A stretch of 9,357 bases of DNA from Actinomycetes bacterium (GTDB lineage: Bacteria; Actinomycetota; Acidimicrobiia; Acidimicrobiales; Palsa-688): positions 1 to 9,357 of the forward strand of contig JAKABK010000043.1 of assembly GCA_021796905.1 (NCBI GenBank), in the 5' to 3' direction. Positions within the stretch are counted from its first letter, which is position 1. The number at the start of each line of letters is the position of its first letter. Of this stretch, positions 1 through 6,741 are shown piece after piece. The notes below the pieces were generated by a model that worked only from the letters and a program-made list of their open reading frames with translations, was not told where the DNA came from and did not search any database. A program made the position numbers and the translations under genes.

Positions 1-494
1 GGATCGATCCGGGACTGTCCCGTTGCGGTTACGGGGCGGTGCGAGCCGAAGGGGGCCGGCTCGCGGCCGTGTCCTACGGGCACCTGTCGACCCCGCCGAC
101 CGACGGGCTCGCCGAGCGCTTGGGGGTGCTGCTAGGTGACCTCGAGGCGCTCGTCGCCGAGCTCCGCCCCGACGCGATCGTCGTCGAACGGGTCCTGTTC
201 CAGGTCAACGCCCGCACGGCGATGTCCGTCGGCCAGGCCAGTGGGCTGGCGCTGGCCGCCGCGGCCCGTGCGGGATGCCCGGTGGTGCAGTACAGCCCCA
301 ACGAGGTGAAGCTGGCGGTGACCGGCGACGGATCCGCCGGCAAGGCCCAGGTGCAGGCGATGGTCGCCCGGCTCCTCGACCTCCCGAGGATCGACGGCCC
401 CCCCGACCGTGCCGACGCCCTCGCCCTCGCCGTGTGCCACCTGAGCGGCGCCCGTCTCCGGGCGGCTGCGTGCGCCGCGGGGGCCCGAGGATGA
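1..494 (+). CDS. ruvC: Crossover junction endodeoxyribonuclease RuvC (5' partial)
   Basis: RuvC is the dimeric nuclease that cuts Holliday junctions after RuvAB has branch-migrated them. The reading frame is open from the first base of the window: bases 3 onward read IDPGLSRCGYG, the family's first beta-strand with its catalytic Asp, so only a few N-terminal codons are missing. Counting from that Ile as 1, 163 residues are visible. The other expected acidic residues are present: Glu62 in VVVERVLFQ, and Asp135 and Asp138 in the DRADALALAVCH motif, which matches the family's C-terminal D-x-x-D pair. The GTG at 39 is internal to the conserved motif and is not the real start. The stop overlaps the ruvA start (ATGA), indicating translational coupling. 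The C-terminus is short, Ala/Arg-rich and unconserved. The identification is firm; promoter and start lie outside the window. Confidence 0.96.
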   Translation, partial: IDPGLSRCGYGAVRAEGGRLAAVSYGHLSTPPTDGLAERLGVLLGDLEALVAELRPDAIVVERVLFQVNARTAMSVGQASGLALAAAARAGCPVVQYSPNEVKLAVTGDGSAGKAQVQAMVARLLDLPRIDGPPDRADALALAVCHLSGARLRAAACAAGARG

Positions 495-1105
495 TCGGGT
501 CCCTGCGCGGGGTGCTCGTCGGTCGTAGCGCCAAGGGCGACCACGCCGTCGAGCTGCTGGTCGAGGTCGGCGGGGTCGGCTACCGGGTCGTCGCCCCCAC
601 CCGCACCTTCGGTGCCGGTCCGGCGCTCGGAGAGCCGGTCGTCGTGCACGTCCACACCCACGTGAGGGAGGACTCCATCACCCTCTACGGCTTCCCGAGC
701 GGTGACGAGCGGGACTGCTTCGAGCAGCTGATCGGTGCCCGCGGAGTGGGCCCCGCGGGGGCGGTGACCATGCTTTCGGTGCACAGCCCGACCGCGCTGC
801 GCCGGGCGGTGGCCGACCGCGACACCGACGCGCTGGTGGCCGTCCCGGGCATCGGACCCAAGTCCGCCGCCCGTCTCATGCCCGAGCTCGAGGCGCGTCT
901 CGACCTCGACGCCGGGGGTGAGCCGGGCCCCCTCGACGGTGCGCCGGGCGGGACCGGATCGACCCGCCACGAGCTGCGGGCGGCCCTCGCCGGGCTCGGC
1001 TACGGGGCCGACGAGATCCGCCAGGTCGTCGCCGGCCTCCCCGAGGACGGTCGCGTCGAGGACCTGCTGCGTCTCGCGCTTCGAGAGCTGTCGGCGGCCC
1101 GGTGA
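491..1105 (+). CDS. ruvA: Holliday junction branch migration DNA-binding subunit RuvA
   Basis: RuvA binds the four-way junction as a tetramer and recruits RuvB. The 204 residues match the family's usual length of about 200. Domain I (residues 1-68) starts MIGSLRG and ends [12 protein letters not shown], with the acidic-pin pair at Glu60-Asp61 that separates strands at the crossover. Domain II (about 75-135) carries two helix-hairpin-helix motifs, [13 protein letters not shown] (83-95) and [13 protein letters not shown] (118-130). A Gly/Pro-rich linker (about 140-158) leads to the RuvB-binding domain III (159-204). The ATG lies in the ruvC stop (ATGA), and the gene end overlaps ruvB by 4 bp. 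An in-frame opening extends upstream inside ruvC, but the family N-terminus fixes the start at 491. The first hairpin has Ala-Gly where Lys/Arg-Leu is usual, and the second helix contains a proline (see findings). Confidence 0.96.
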   Translation: MIGSLRGVLVGRSAKGDHAVELLVEVGGVGYRVVAPTRTFGAGPALGEPVVVHVHTHVREDSITLYGFPSGDERDCFEQLIGARGVGPAGAVTMLSVHSPTALRRAVADRDTDALVAVPGIGPKSAARLMPELEARLDLDAGGEPGPLDGAPGGTGSTRHELRAALAGLGYGADEIRQVVAGLPEDGRVEDLLRLALRELSAAR

Positions 1106-2166
1106 GGGAGGAGGCCGTCGCCCGGGTGGTGACCCCGGTCGCCGACACGATCGAGTCTGCCGAGGAGGTCACTCTCCGTCCCCGACGGCTGTCGGACTTC
1201 GTCGGCCAGCCCGAGCTGAAAGAGCACCTCGGGATCGTCCTCGAGGCGGCCAGACGGCGGGGTCAGCCCGCCGACCACGTCCTTCTCGCCGGACCGCCCG
1301 GGCTGGGCAAGACCTCGATGGCGGGCATCATCGCGAACGAGATGGACGCGAGCCTGCGGATCACCTCCGGTCCGGCGTTGGTGCGCGCCGGTGACCTCGC
1401 GGCGATCCTCACCAACCTGGCCGAGGGCGACGTGCTCTTCGTCGACGAGATCCACCGCCTCGGGCGGGCGGTGGAGGAGATCCTCTACCCGGCGATGGAG
1501 GACTTCCAGCTCGACATCGTCCTCGGCAAGGGACCCTCCGCGCGCACCATCCGCCTCGACCTGCCCCGCTTCACCCTGGTAGGGGCGACCACCCGCACCG
1601 GGCTGATAACCGGACCGTTGCGGGACCGTTTCGGCTTCACCGCCCGCCTCGACTACTACTCGGCTGCCGACCTGGACTCGATCGTAACCAGGTCGGCGGG
1701 GATCCTCGGGGTGGAGGTGGCCCCTGCGGGTTCGGCGGAGATCGCCCGGCGCAGCCGTGGGACCCCGCGTATCGCCAACCGCCTGCTCAAACGGGTGCGC
1801 GACTTCGCCGAGGTCCGGGGCGACGGCACGGTGAGCCTGGCGACCGCCAGGGCGGGGCTGGCGGTCTTCGGGGTGGACGAGCTCGGTCTCGACAAGGTCG
1901 ATCGTTCGATCCTCGCCGCGGTCTGCTCCCGTTTCGGCGGTGGGCCGGTGGGACTGTCCACCCTGGCGGTGAGCGTGGGGGAGCAGCCCGAGACGGTCGA
2001 GGAGGTCTACGAGCCGTTCCTGCTCCAGCTCGGGTTGCTGATGCGCACCCCGAAGGGCCGGGTCGCGACCCCGGCCGCCTGGGCGCACCTCGACCTGCCC
2101 GTGCCGGCGGGGGTCGCCGGCCGGGGCGGTGCCGCCGGGTTGTTCGACGACCCGCCGGGCAGCTGA
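1102..2166 (+). CDS. ruvB: Holliday junction branch migration ATPase RuvB
   Basis: RuvB is the hexameric AAA+ motor that pumps DNA through the RuvA-bound junction. All core motifs are seen in the 354 residues: Walker A GPPGLGKT (64-71), Walker B with DEIH (115-118), sensor 1 GATT (161-164), the arginine-finger stretch PLRDRFG (172-178), sensor 2 [12 protein letters not shown] (220-231), then a winged-helix DNA-binding domain containing [10 protein letters not shown] (280-289). The C-terminus GLFDD resembles the GLFE ending of mycobacterial RuvB. The start is a GTG overlapping the ruvA stop (GTGA) and has no clear Shine-Dalgarno site. A strong purine stretch (GGGAGGAGG, about 1105-1113) lies just inside and could serve in-frame GTGs at 1126 or 1129. 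Those would remove only 8-9 unconserved residues, so the exact N-terminus is open. The gene is co-transcribed with ruvC and ruvA by all appearances. Confidence 0.97.
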   Translation: MREEAVARVVTPVADTIESAEEVTLRPRRLSDFVGQPELKEHLGIVLEAARRRGQPADHVLLAGPPGLGKTSMAGIIANEMDASLRITSGPALVRAGDLAAILTNLAEGDVLFVDEIHRLGRAVEEILYPAMEDFQLDIVLGKGPSARTIRLDLPRFTLVGATTRTGLITGPLRDRFGFTARLDYYSAADLDSIVTRSAGILGVEVAPAGSAEIARRSRGTPRIANRLLKRVRDFAEVRGDGTVSLATARAGLAVFGVDELGLDKVDRSILAAVCSRFGGGPVGLSTLAVSVGEQPETVEEVYEPFLLQLGLLMRTPKGRVATPAAWAHLDLPVPAGVAGRGGAAGLFDDPPGS

Positions 2167-2204
2167 GGACCGGGCGAGCAGACCAGGTGCCCCCGGATGA
2201 GCAC

Positions 2205-2229
2205 ACCGGGTGCGCTAAGGTCACCCGGT
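2205..2229 (+). repeat. Perfect 8-bp inverted repeat in the ruvB-yajC gap
   Basis: ACCGGGTG (2205-2212) and CACCCGGT (2222-2229) are exact reverse complements around a 9-base loop. In read-through RNA from ruvB this would be a stable GC-rich hairpin, but no U-tract follows. The loop contains the TAAGGT hexamer proposed as the yajC -10 element. The element could therefore be a terminator for ruvCAB, a protein-binding palindrome over a promoter, or chance in GC-rich DNA. Confidence 0.6.
2216..2221 (+). promoter_or_regulatory. Candidate -10 element for yajC-secD-secF
   Basis: TAAGGT fits the TAnnnT -10 pattern common in actinobacterial housekeeping promoters. Transcription would start near 2228, giving a leader of about 27 bases before the yajC ATG, with AGGAG (2239-2243) as ribosome binding site 11 bases from the start. 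I see no good -35 hexamer at 16-18 bp upstream, so the call rests on the -10 and its position only. Confidence 0.4.
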
Positions 2230-2254
2230 CCTGCTCTCAGGAGCCATCTCCCCC

Positions 2255-2953
2255 ATGCACCTACTCCTCCTCGCCGCCCTGCTCGCCGCCAAGAGCACCA
2301 AGACCACCAAGACGAGCGGCGCCGGCGGTTCCTTCTTCCTGATCGTGATCGTCGCCCTGGCGATCCTCTACTTCTTCGTGCTGCGTCCCCGTAGCCGCCG
2401 TGCACGCCAGCAGCAGGGCGGGCGCAAGAACCTCGAGGTCGGTGACGACGTAGTCACCGCAGGGGGGATCTTCGGGCGGGTCACCGGCGTCGTAGGCGAC
2501 GAGATCGAGGTCGAGGTGTCGCCCGGATCGACCCTCAGGTTCTGGCGCCGGGCGGTCAACCTGCGCTCCTCGGTCGCCGGTGCTCCGCCCGTGTCGGCGC
2601 CGACCGGCCCCGACGATCCCCCGGCACCACCGGAGCCCTGGAACGGGGGCGACGGGCACTACGGCGTCGAGGACCGCTTCGACGACGGCGAGGAGTACAG
2701 CGGGAGCGAACCTTCCGGGCACTTCGCAGGGGCCGAGGACGGCTCCACCTCCGGGGACGGTCCCGACGACGAGAGGACCGGCGACGACGAGACGACCGGC
2801 GACTACGGGGTCGACGGCGACTACGGGGTCGAAGACGAGGGCTCCGACGGCGGTGCCCCCGCCGACGGTGACGAGCCCGGAGCGGCCGGCGAGCCCGGCG
2901 GTGAGCCCGAGACCAGCGGCGAGAGGAACCCCGGCGCCACCGAGGGAAGCTGA
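2255..2953 (+). CDS. yajC: Sec translocon accessory protein YajC with long acidic tail
   Basis: YajC is a small membrane protein that associates with SecDF and SecYEG. The family core is visible: a transmembrane helix at about residues 26-43, a basic cytoplasmic edge LRPRSRRARQQQ (43-54), and the conserved NLEVGDDVVTAGGIFGRVTGV stretch (59-79) with its beta-rich continuation to about residue 105. Position just before secD supports the call. At 232 residues the protein is about twice the usual size of roughly 110. The extra part (about 111-232) is disordered in appearance and very acidic: by my count 35 Asp/Glu against 3 Arg and no Lys, with YGV-acidic motifs at 136, 184 and 190. The extreme N-terminus (MHLLLLAALLAA) is hydrophobic but too short for a second membrane helix. 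The ATG has AGGAG at a slightly long 11-base spacing. The stop is 2 bases before the secD start. Confidence 0.9.
   Translation: MHLLLLAALLAAKSTKTTKTSGAGGSFFLIVIVALAILYFFVLRPRSRRARQQQGGRKNLEVGDDVVTAGGIFGRVTGVVGDEIEVEVSPGSTLRFWRRAVNLRSSVAGAPPVSAPTGPDDPPAPPEPWNGGDGHYGVEDRFDDGEEYSGSEPSGHFAGAEDGSTSGDGPDDERTGDDETTGDYGVDGDYGVEDEGSDGGAPADGDEPGAAGEPGGEPETSGERNPGATEGS
2798..2832 (+). repeat. 18-bp tandem duplication in the yajC tail
   Basis: GGCGACTACGGGGTCGA occurs at 2798-2814 and again at 2816-2832, a period of 18 bp. It encodes two successive GDYGV-(D/E) units in frame. A related YGVED lies earlier, at residues 136-140. The array is in frame, so copy-number change would lengthen or shorten the acidic tail by six residues. 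Confidence 0.75.
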
Positions 2954-2955
2954 AG

Positions 2956-4596
2956 GTGCGCCGGCGCGGCCTTTGGACGTCGCTGCTCGGGATCATCCTG
3001 ATCTCCGCCGCAGCCCTCGGCGGCACGTTCGCCTCCGGCCGCTCGATCCTCCTCGGCATCGACCTGCGGGGCGGGGTGGCGGTGGTACTGAAACCCCAGG
3101 GCAAGGTCACCCCGACGATCCTCGACCAGGCGATCAACATCATCGACCGGCGGGTCAACGGTCTCGGGGTGTCCAACTCGACGGTGCAACGGCAGGGCAA
3201 CGAGGTCGACATCGAACTGCCCGGCGAGAAGAACTCTGCTCGCGCCCTGGGCGTGATCGGCTCTACCGCCCAGCTGTACTTCCGGCCGGTCTACTGTGAG
3301 CTTCCCGCCTACTCCCCGGCGAAGTCGTCGTCGAAGTCGGCCAAGTCGTCGGGTAGCGGCACCTCGGGCAGCGCCAAGGCGACCTCGGGCAAGTCCGCCC
3401 TCGGCGGCGCGCCCGCGACGCTCACCGCGTCGACCGGCAAGTCGGGCGCGAGCGGCTCCAAGGGCTCCGCCGCGTCGAAGTCGACCGGTCTGTCCAAGGC
3501 GACCTGCGGGTCGGCGAGCGCGGCCTCGATACCCTCCACCTCCCCCGACGCCGACAACCCCTACAAGACGGTCCTGCTGCCCTCCTCCTCGCACATGGGT
3601 CTCGGCAAGTCGGCGCCACGCTGGCTGCTCGGGCCGTCCGCCGGCCAGGCCGGCATCAAGCAGCCGCTGTCGGGGACGATCGTGAAGAGCGCCTCGGCGG
3701 TGGTCGCCCCGGGCGGGCAGTACGAGGTGCAGGTGACCCTCACCGGGCGCGGCCTGCGGCTGTGGAACAAGGTCGCCGCCCTCCGGCACCAGAGCTACGA
3801 CCCGGCCAAGAACGCGAGCGAGCCGTACAGCTCCCTCGAGGCGATCGAGCTGGACGGCAAGGTCGAGTCGGCCCCGACGATCGAGGTCGGCACCTTCACC
3901 GGGCCGCTGTCGATCACCGGCAACTTCACCCCCCAGCAGGCGAAGGACCTCGCGACCGAGCTGAGCTACGGGTCGCTGCCGGTGCGCTTCAACCCCCAGA
4001 CGGTGCAGACGGTCTCGGCGACACTCGGGTCGGCCTCGCTCGAGGCCGGTCTCCTCGCCGGCATCGGCGGGCTGGTCCTCGTGCTCGTCTACATGATCGT
4101 CTACTACCGGGCTCTCGGTCTGGTGGTGGTCCTCGGTCTCGCTGTCGGCGGCGGCCTGCTGTACGCGATCCTCACCCAGCTCAGCTACACCGCCGGGCTG
4201 GCCCTGACCCTCTCGGGGGTCACCGGGATCATCGTGTCGATCGGGATCACCGTCGACTCCTACGTGGTCTACTTCGAGCGGCTGAAGGAGGAGGTCCGCT
4301 CGGGCAAGACGGTGCGGGGATCGGTCGAGCCCGGTTTCGCCCGGGCGTACAGGACGGTGCTCACCGCTGACCTGGTGTCGTTCCTCGCAGCGTTGATCCT
4401 CTACCTGTTCACCGTCGGCGACGTGAGGGGCTTCGCGTTCACCCTCGGGCTGTCGACGCTGCTCGATGTCCTCACCGCCTACTTCTTCATCCGGCCGATC
4501 GTCGTGCTGCTCGGCCGGCGCCGCTCGCTCAGCCGGGGCCGCTTCCTCGGCGTCGCCCGCGGGCTCGGCGTCGACCCGACCGGCGGGGCGGCCTGA
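2956..4596 (+). CDS. secD: Protein translocase subunit SecD
   Basis: SecD pairs with SecF to use the proton gradient to drive late steps of protein export through SecYEG. In the 546 residues I see a first transmembrane helix (about 7-25), the conserved GIDLRGG motif (34-40), a large extracytoplasmic P1 region, the domain before the membrane ending TELSYGSLPVRF (334-345), and five further helices (about 364-519). The fourth helix carries ITVDSYVVYFERLKEE, with the conserved Asp434 implicated in proton movement. The start is GTG, 2 bases after the yajC stop, with GAGGGAAG (2942-2949) as a well-spaced ribosome binding site. The stop overlaps the secF ATG (TGATG). Residues 115-183 are a Ser/Lys/Gly/Ala-rich insert bounded by Cys114 and Cys184. 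Actinobacterial SecD often has a low-complexity insert here (Pro-rich in Mycobacterium), but this composition and the bracketing cysteines stand out. Confidence 0.96.
   Translation: MRRRGLWTSLLGIILISAAALGGTFASGRSILLGIDLRGGVAVVLKPQGKVTPTILDQAINIIDRRVNGLGVSNSTVQRQGNEVDIELPGEKNSARALGVIGSTAQLYFRPVYCELPAYSPAKSSSKSAKSSGSGTSGSAKATSGKSALGGAPATLTASTGKSGASGSKGSAASKSTGLSKATCGSASAASIPSTSPDADNPYKTVLLPSSSHMGLGKSAPRWLLGPSAGQAGIKQPLSGTIVKSASAVVAPGGQYEVQVTLTGRGLRLWNKVAALRHQSYDPAKNASEPYSSLEAIELDGKVESAPTIEVGTFTGPLSITGNFTPQQAKDLATELSYGSLPVRFNPQTVQTVSATLGSASLEAGLLAGIGGLVLVLVYMIVYYRALGLVVVLGLAVGGGLLYAILTQLSYTAGLALTLSGVTGIIVSIGITVDSYVVYFERLKEEVRSGKTVRGSVEPGFARAYRTVLTADLVSFLAALILYLFTVGDVRGFAFTLGLSTLLDVLTAYFFIRPIVVLLGRRRSLSRGRFLGVARGLGVDPTGGAA
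3301..3504 (+). other. Low-complexity Ser/Lys/Gly/Ala insert within secD
   Basis: This stretch encodes SecD residues 116-183, almost entirely Ser, Lys, Gly, Ala and Thr, written with few codons (TCG for Ser, AAG for Lys), so short motifs such as AAGTCG recur. It lies directly between the codons for Cys114 (3295-3297) and Cys184 (3505-3507). It is in frame and keeps the gene's GC-rich codon style, so it looks like expanded native sequence, not an inserted element. Confidence 0.75.
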
Positions 4597-6080
4597 TGCC
4601 GGGTAGGGGCGGTCCCTTCGGACGGCTCTACCGGGGCGAGACCTCCTTCGACTTCGCCGGACGCTGGCGCCGGTGGTTCGCGATCTCGGCGACGGTGATC
4701 ATCGTCGGGTTGCTGTCGGTGGCGGTCCGGGGGATCGACTTCTCGATCGACTTCAAAGGGGGGACGGTCTGGGAGGTCCCCTCCCACGCGACGGTCGGAG
4801 CGGTCCGGGCGGCGGTCGAGAAGGTCGACCCGTTGATCTCGGCGGGGACCGTCCAGGTGCTCACGGACAGGGCGACCCACCAACGCGTGATCAAGGTCGC
4901 CGGCGCGGCCAAGACGACCGGGAGCGCCAAGGAAGTGACACTGGTCGGCCAAGCGATGGCCAGGGTCTCGCACGTGCCGTTCAACGACGTGGTGATCAAC
5001 GCCATCGGCCCGTCGTGGGGAGCGAACGTCACCGACGAGGCGATCAAGGCGGTGCTGATCTTCCTCGTCGCGGTCAGCGTCTACATCTGGTTCCGCTTCG
5101 AGGGGAAGATGGCCGTGGCGGCCCTCACCGCTCTGGTCCACGACATCCTCGTCACCGTCGGCATCTACTCGCTGTCGGGGTTGCAGGTGAGCCCGGACAC
5201 GATAATCGCCTTCCTCACCATCCTCGGCTACTCGCTGTACGACACGATCGTCGTGTTCGACAAGGTGCAGGAGAACACCCGAGGACTGGCGTCGAGCAAT
5301 CGGATCACCTACACCGAGACGGTCAACGTCTCGATGAACCAGGTCCTGGCCCGCTCGCTCAACACCTCCTTCGTGGCGATCATCCCGATCGCGTCGATCC
5401 TCGTGATCGGCGCCGGCCTGCTCGGGGCCACAGCGCTGAGCGAGTTCGGCCTGGCCCTCGCCATCGGCCTCACCACCGGGGCGTACTCGTCGATCTTCAT
5501 CGCCTCACCCCTCCTGGCGCTGCTCAAGGAGCGCGAGCCCCGCTACGCCGAGATCCGCCACCGGCTCGGTTCCGCCGGGCCCCGCCGGATCAGCCCCCGG
5601 GCGGCCGCTGCCGGCGACCTGGCTGTCGCCCCGGGCGGGGCCAAGCGCCCTTCGGCTGCCCAGCCGGTTCGTCCCGAGCCGGTCCCGGTCGGCTCGCGGG
5701 GCGCAGAGCGCCCTGCTCCGGCGGCGGGGCGCCCGGCTCCACCGGTGCGCCGCACGACGGTCGCGCGGGCCGGCCGCGGGCCGGCCCCCGCAGGTGAGAG
5801 GGGCACTTCGGGCTCTGCTGGGAGCTGGGACGCACCCGGCGACGACCGGCCTGCCGCTGGCAACCGCCCCGCCGGCAACGGCGCCGGTGGCAACGGCGCC
5901 GGTGGCAACGGTGGCGGTGGCAACGGTGGCGGTGGCAACGCTTCCGCCGGCGGGGAGGCGACGGCCGGCGACGGCCGGTGGGCCGCCCCGTCCGAGAGCG
6001 GTCAGGCCGGGCGGCCGACCGTCGTCCCGCCCCGCTCGGCCACCCGCAGCCCCAGGCCCCGCAAGAAGAAGCGCCGCTGA
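4596..6080 (+). CDS. secF: Protein translocase subunit SecF with long basic tail
   Basis: SecF is the partner of SecD in the proton-driven export motor. The core (about residues 1-320) has an N-terminal helix (27-45), the conserved IDFSIDFKGG motif (47-56), an extracytoplasmic domain, and helices at about 149-167, 172-195, 199-222, 254-276 and 281-310. The family signatures GYSLYDTIVVFDKVQEN (211-227, with Asp216) and SLNTSF (254-259) are intact. The ATG overlaps the secD stop by one base. A tail of about 170 residues (325-494) follows the last helix and should be cytoplasmic. It is rich in Pro, Ala, Gly and Arg, holds 5-residue GNGxG repeats (427-446), and ends in RPRKKKRR. By my count it has 27 Lys/Arg against 10 Asp/Glu. 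Usual SecF proteins are about 300-400 residues, so the tail is long. The reading frame is continuous, with no sign of a frameshift. Confidence 0.95.
   Translation: MPGRGGPFGRLYRGETSFDFAGRWRRWFAISATVIIVGLLSVAVRGIDFSIDFKGGTVWEVPSHATVGAVRAAVEKVDPLISAGTVQVLTDRATHQRVIKVAGAAKTTGSAKEVTLVGQAMARVSHVPFNDVVINAIGPSWGANVTDEAIKAVLIFLVAVSVYIWFRFEGKMAVAALTALVHDILVTVGIYSLSGLQVSPDTIIAFLTILGYSLYDTIVVFDKVQENTRGLASSNRITYTETVNVSMNQVLARSLNTSFVAIIPIASILVIGAGLLGATALSEFGLALAIGLTTGAYSSIFIASPLLALLKEREPRYAEIRHRLGSAGPRRISPRAAAAGDLAVAPGGAKRPSAAQPVRPEPVPVGSRGAERPAPAAGRPAPPVRRTTVARAGRGPAPAGERGTSGSAGSWDAPGDDRPAAGNRPAGNGAGGNGAGGNGGGGNGGGGNASAGGEATAGDGRWAAPSESGQAGRPTVVPPRSATRSPRPRKKKRR
5859..5948 (+). repeat. 15-bp tandem repeat in the secF tail
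   Basis: Six units of 15 bp run head to tail. Two are identical GGCAACGGCGCCGGT copies (5874, 5889) and two are identical GGCAACGGTGGCGGT copies (5904, 5919). They are flanked by degenerate units at 5859 (GGCAACCGCCCCGCC) and 5934 (GGCAACGCTTCCGCC). They encode GNRPA, GNGAG, GNGAG, GNGGG, GNGGG and GNASA. The period is a multiple of three, so slippage would change tail length without breaking the frame. Confidence 0.9.
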
Positions 6081-6126
6081 GCCCCACGTCCGTCCGGTCG
6101 CGGCTGGAGCCGAGAACGACCCGTCT

Positions 6127-6145
6127 GGTCCTCTGTCGAGGAGCC
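6127..6145 (+). terminator. Weak hairpin after secF
   Basis: GGTCCTC (6127-6133) can pair with GAGGA-G-CC (6138-6145, one bulged G) over a TGTC loop. It is the only compact stem I find in the 93-bp gap between secF and apt. No U-tract follows. It may be a weak terminator of the yajC-secD-secF unit or mean nothing. Confidence 0.25.
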
Positions 6146-6160
6146 GGCCGGTCGGTCAAG

Positions 6161-6166
6161 TAGGTT
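6161..6166 (+). promoter_or_regulatory. Candidate -10 element for a leaderless apt transcript
   Basis: TAGGTT fits TAnnnT, and its last base lies 7 bases before the apt GTG at 6174. A transcript from it would begin at or next to the start codon, the arrangement of leaderless actinobacterial mRNAs. The bases before the GTG (GGTTTGGTCCC) contain no Shine-Dalgarno sequence, which agrees. No convincing -35 element is seen. Confidence 0.45.
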
Positions 6167-6173
6167 TGGTCCC

Positions 6174-6704
6174 GTGAGATCGGACGCCGCGGTGGTCAGC
6201 TCCCTGATCAGGGACGTGGTCGACTTCCCGCGAGAAGGCGTCGTGTTCAAGGACATCACCCCGCTGCTCGCCGACCAGGCCGCGTTCGCCGGCTGCGTAG
6301 TGGCTCTCGCCGACGCCTTCGACGACGCTGGTGTCGACAAGGTGGTCGGCATCGAAGCCCGCGGCTTCATCATCGCGGCGCCCGTAGCGCTGCGGATGGG
6401 CGCCGGGTTCGTCCCGGTGCGCAAGGCGGGGAAACTGCCCTGGAGGGTGGAGCGCGAGGAGTACGTCCTCGAGTACGGCACCGACTGCCTCGAGATCCAC
6501 GCCGACGCCCTGGCGCCGGGGGAGCGGGTGCTGGTCGTCGACGACGTGCTCGCCACCGGGGGTACCGCGTCGGCGGTCACCCGTCTGGCCGGGAGGCTCG
6601 GCAGTGACGTCGTCGGCTTCGGCTGCATCCTCGAGCTCGGTTTCCTCGGGGGCCGCTCCCGCCTCGACGGGCTGCGGATCGAGTCGCTGGTGAGCTACCC
6701 GTGA
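6174..6704 (+). CDS. apt: Adenine phosphoribosyltransferase
   Basis: Apt salvages adenine in the cytoplasm: adenine plus PRPP gives AMP and pyrophosphate. The 176 residues match the family length and signatures: LIRDVVDFPREGVVFKDITPLL (11-32), the EARGF stretch (61-65), RKAGKLPW (83-90), EYVLEYGTDCLEIH (96-109), the PRPP-binding motif VLVVDDVLATGGTA (119-132), and the C-terminal ELGFLGGRSRL (154-164). The GTG start is the only in-frame start close before the conserved N-terminus and lacks a ribosome binding site, so a leaderless message is likely. It sits between secF and rel as in other actinobacteria and probably shares transcripts with rel. Its product competes for PRPP with de novo purine synthesis, which (p)ppGpp from Rel is known to restrain. 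Confidence 0.96.
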   Translation: MRSDAAVVSSLIRDVVDFPREGVVFKDITPLLADQAAFAGCVVALADAFDDAGVDKVVGIEARGFIIAAPVALRMGAGFVPVRKAGKLPWRVEREEYVLEYGTDCLEIHADALAPGERVLVVDDVLATGGTASAVTRLAGRLGSDVVGFGCILELGFLGGRSRLDGLRIESLVSYP

Positions 6705-6741
6705 CGGGGCGGCCGGCGGGACCCGGGGTGGCGATCCGAGG

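Noticed and set aside
39..494. GTG at 39 as the start of RuvC
   Set aside because: The catalytic IDPGL motif is encoded upstream in the same frame, so the gene runs off the left edge of the window.
1000..2088. Long - strand open frame opposite ruvB
   Set aside because: Shadow of ruvB with no recognisable domain and no ribosome binding site.
2140..2166. C-terminal GLFDD of RuvB as a new sliding-clamp binding motif
   Set aside because: A similar GLF ending is usual in actinobacterial RuvB, so it is not a novelty and the consensus for clamp binding is only partly met.
2255..2290. Signal peptide at the YajC N-terminus
   Set aside because: The hydrophobic run is about 11 residues with no preceding positive charge or clear cleavage site; the real membrane helix is at residues 26-43.
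2821..3789. - strand open frame opposite yajC and secD
   Set aside because: Its composition (Arg/Gly/Ala/Leu) only reflects the reverse complement of the low-complexity secD insert and the yajC tail.
4673..5797. + strand frame-shifted open frame inside secF
   Set aside because: Gly/Arg/Pro-rich with no motif; secF in the other frame has all expected signatures across the same bases.
5859..5948. CRISPR array or noncoding satellite
   Set aside because: Units are 15 bp with no spacers and are in frame within secF, encoding a Gly/Asn-rich linker.
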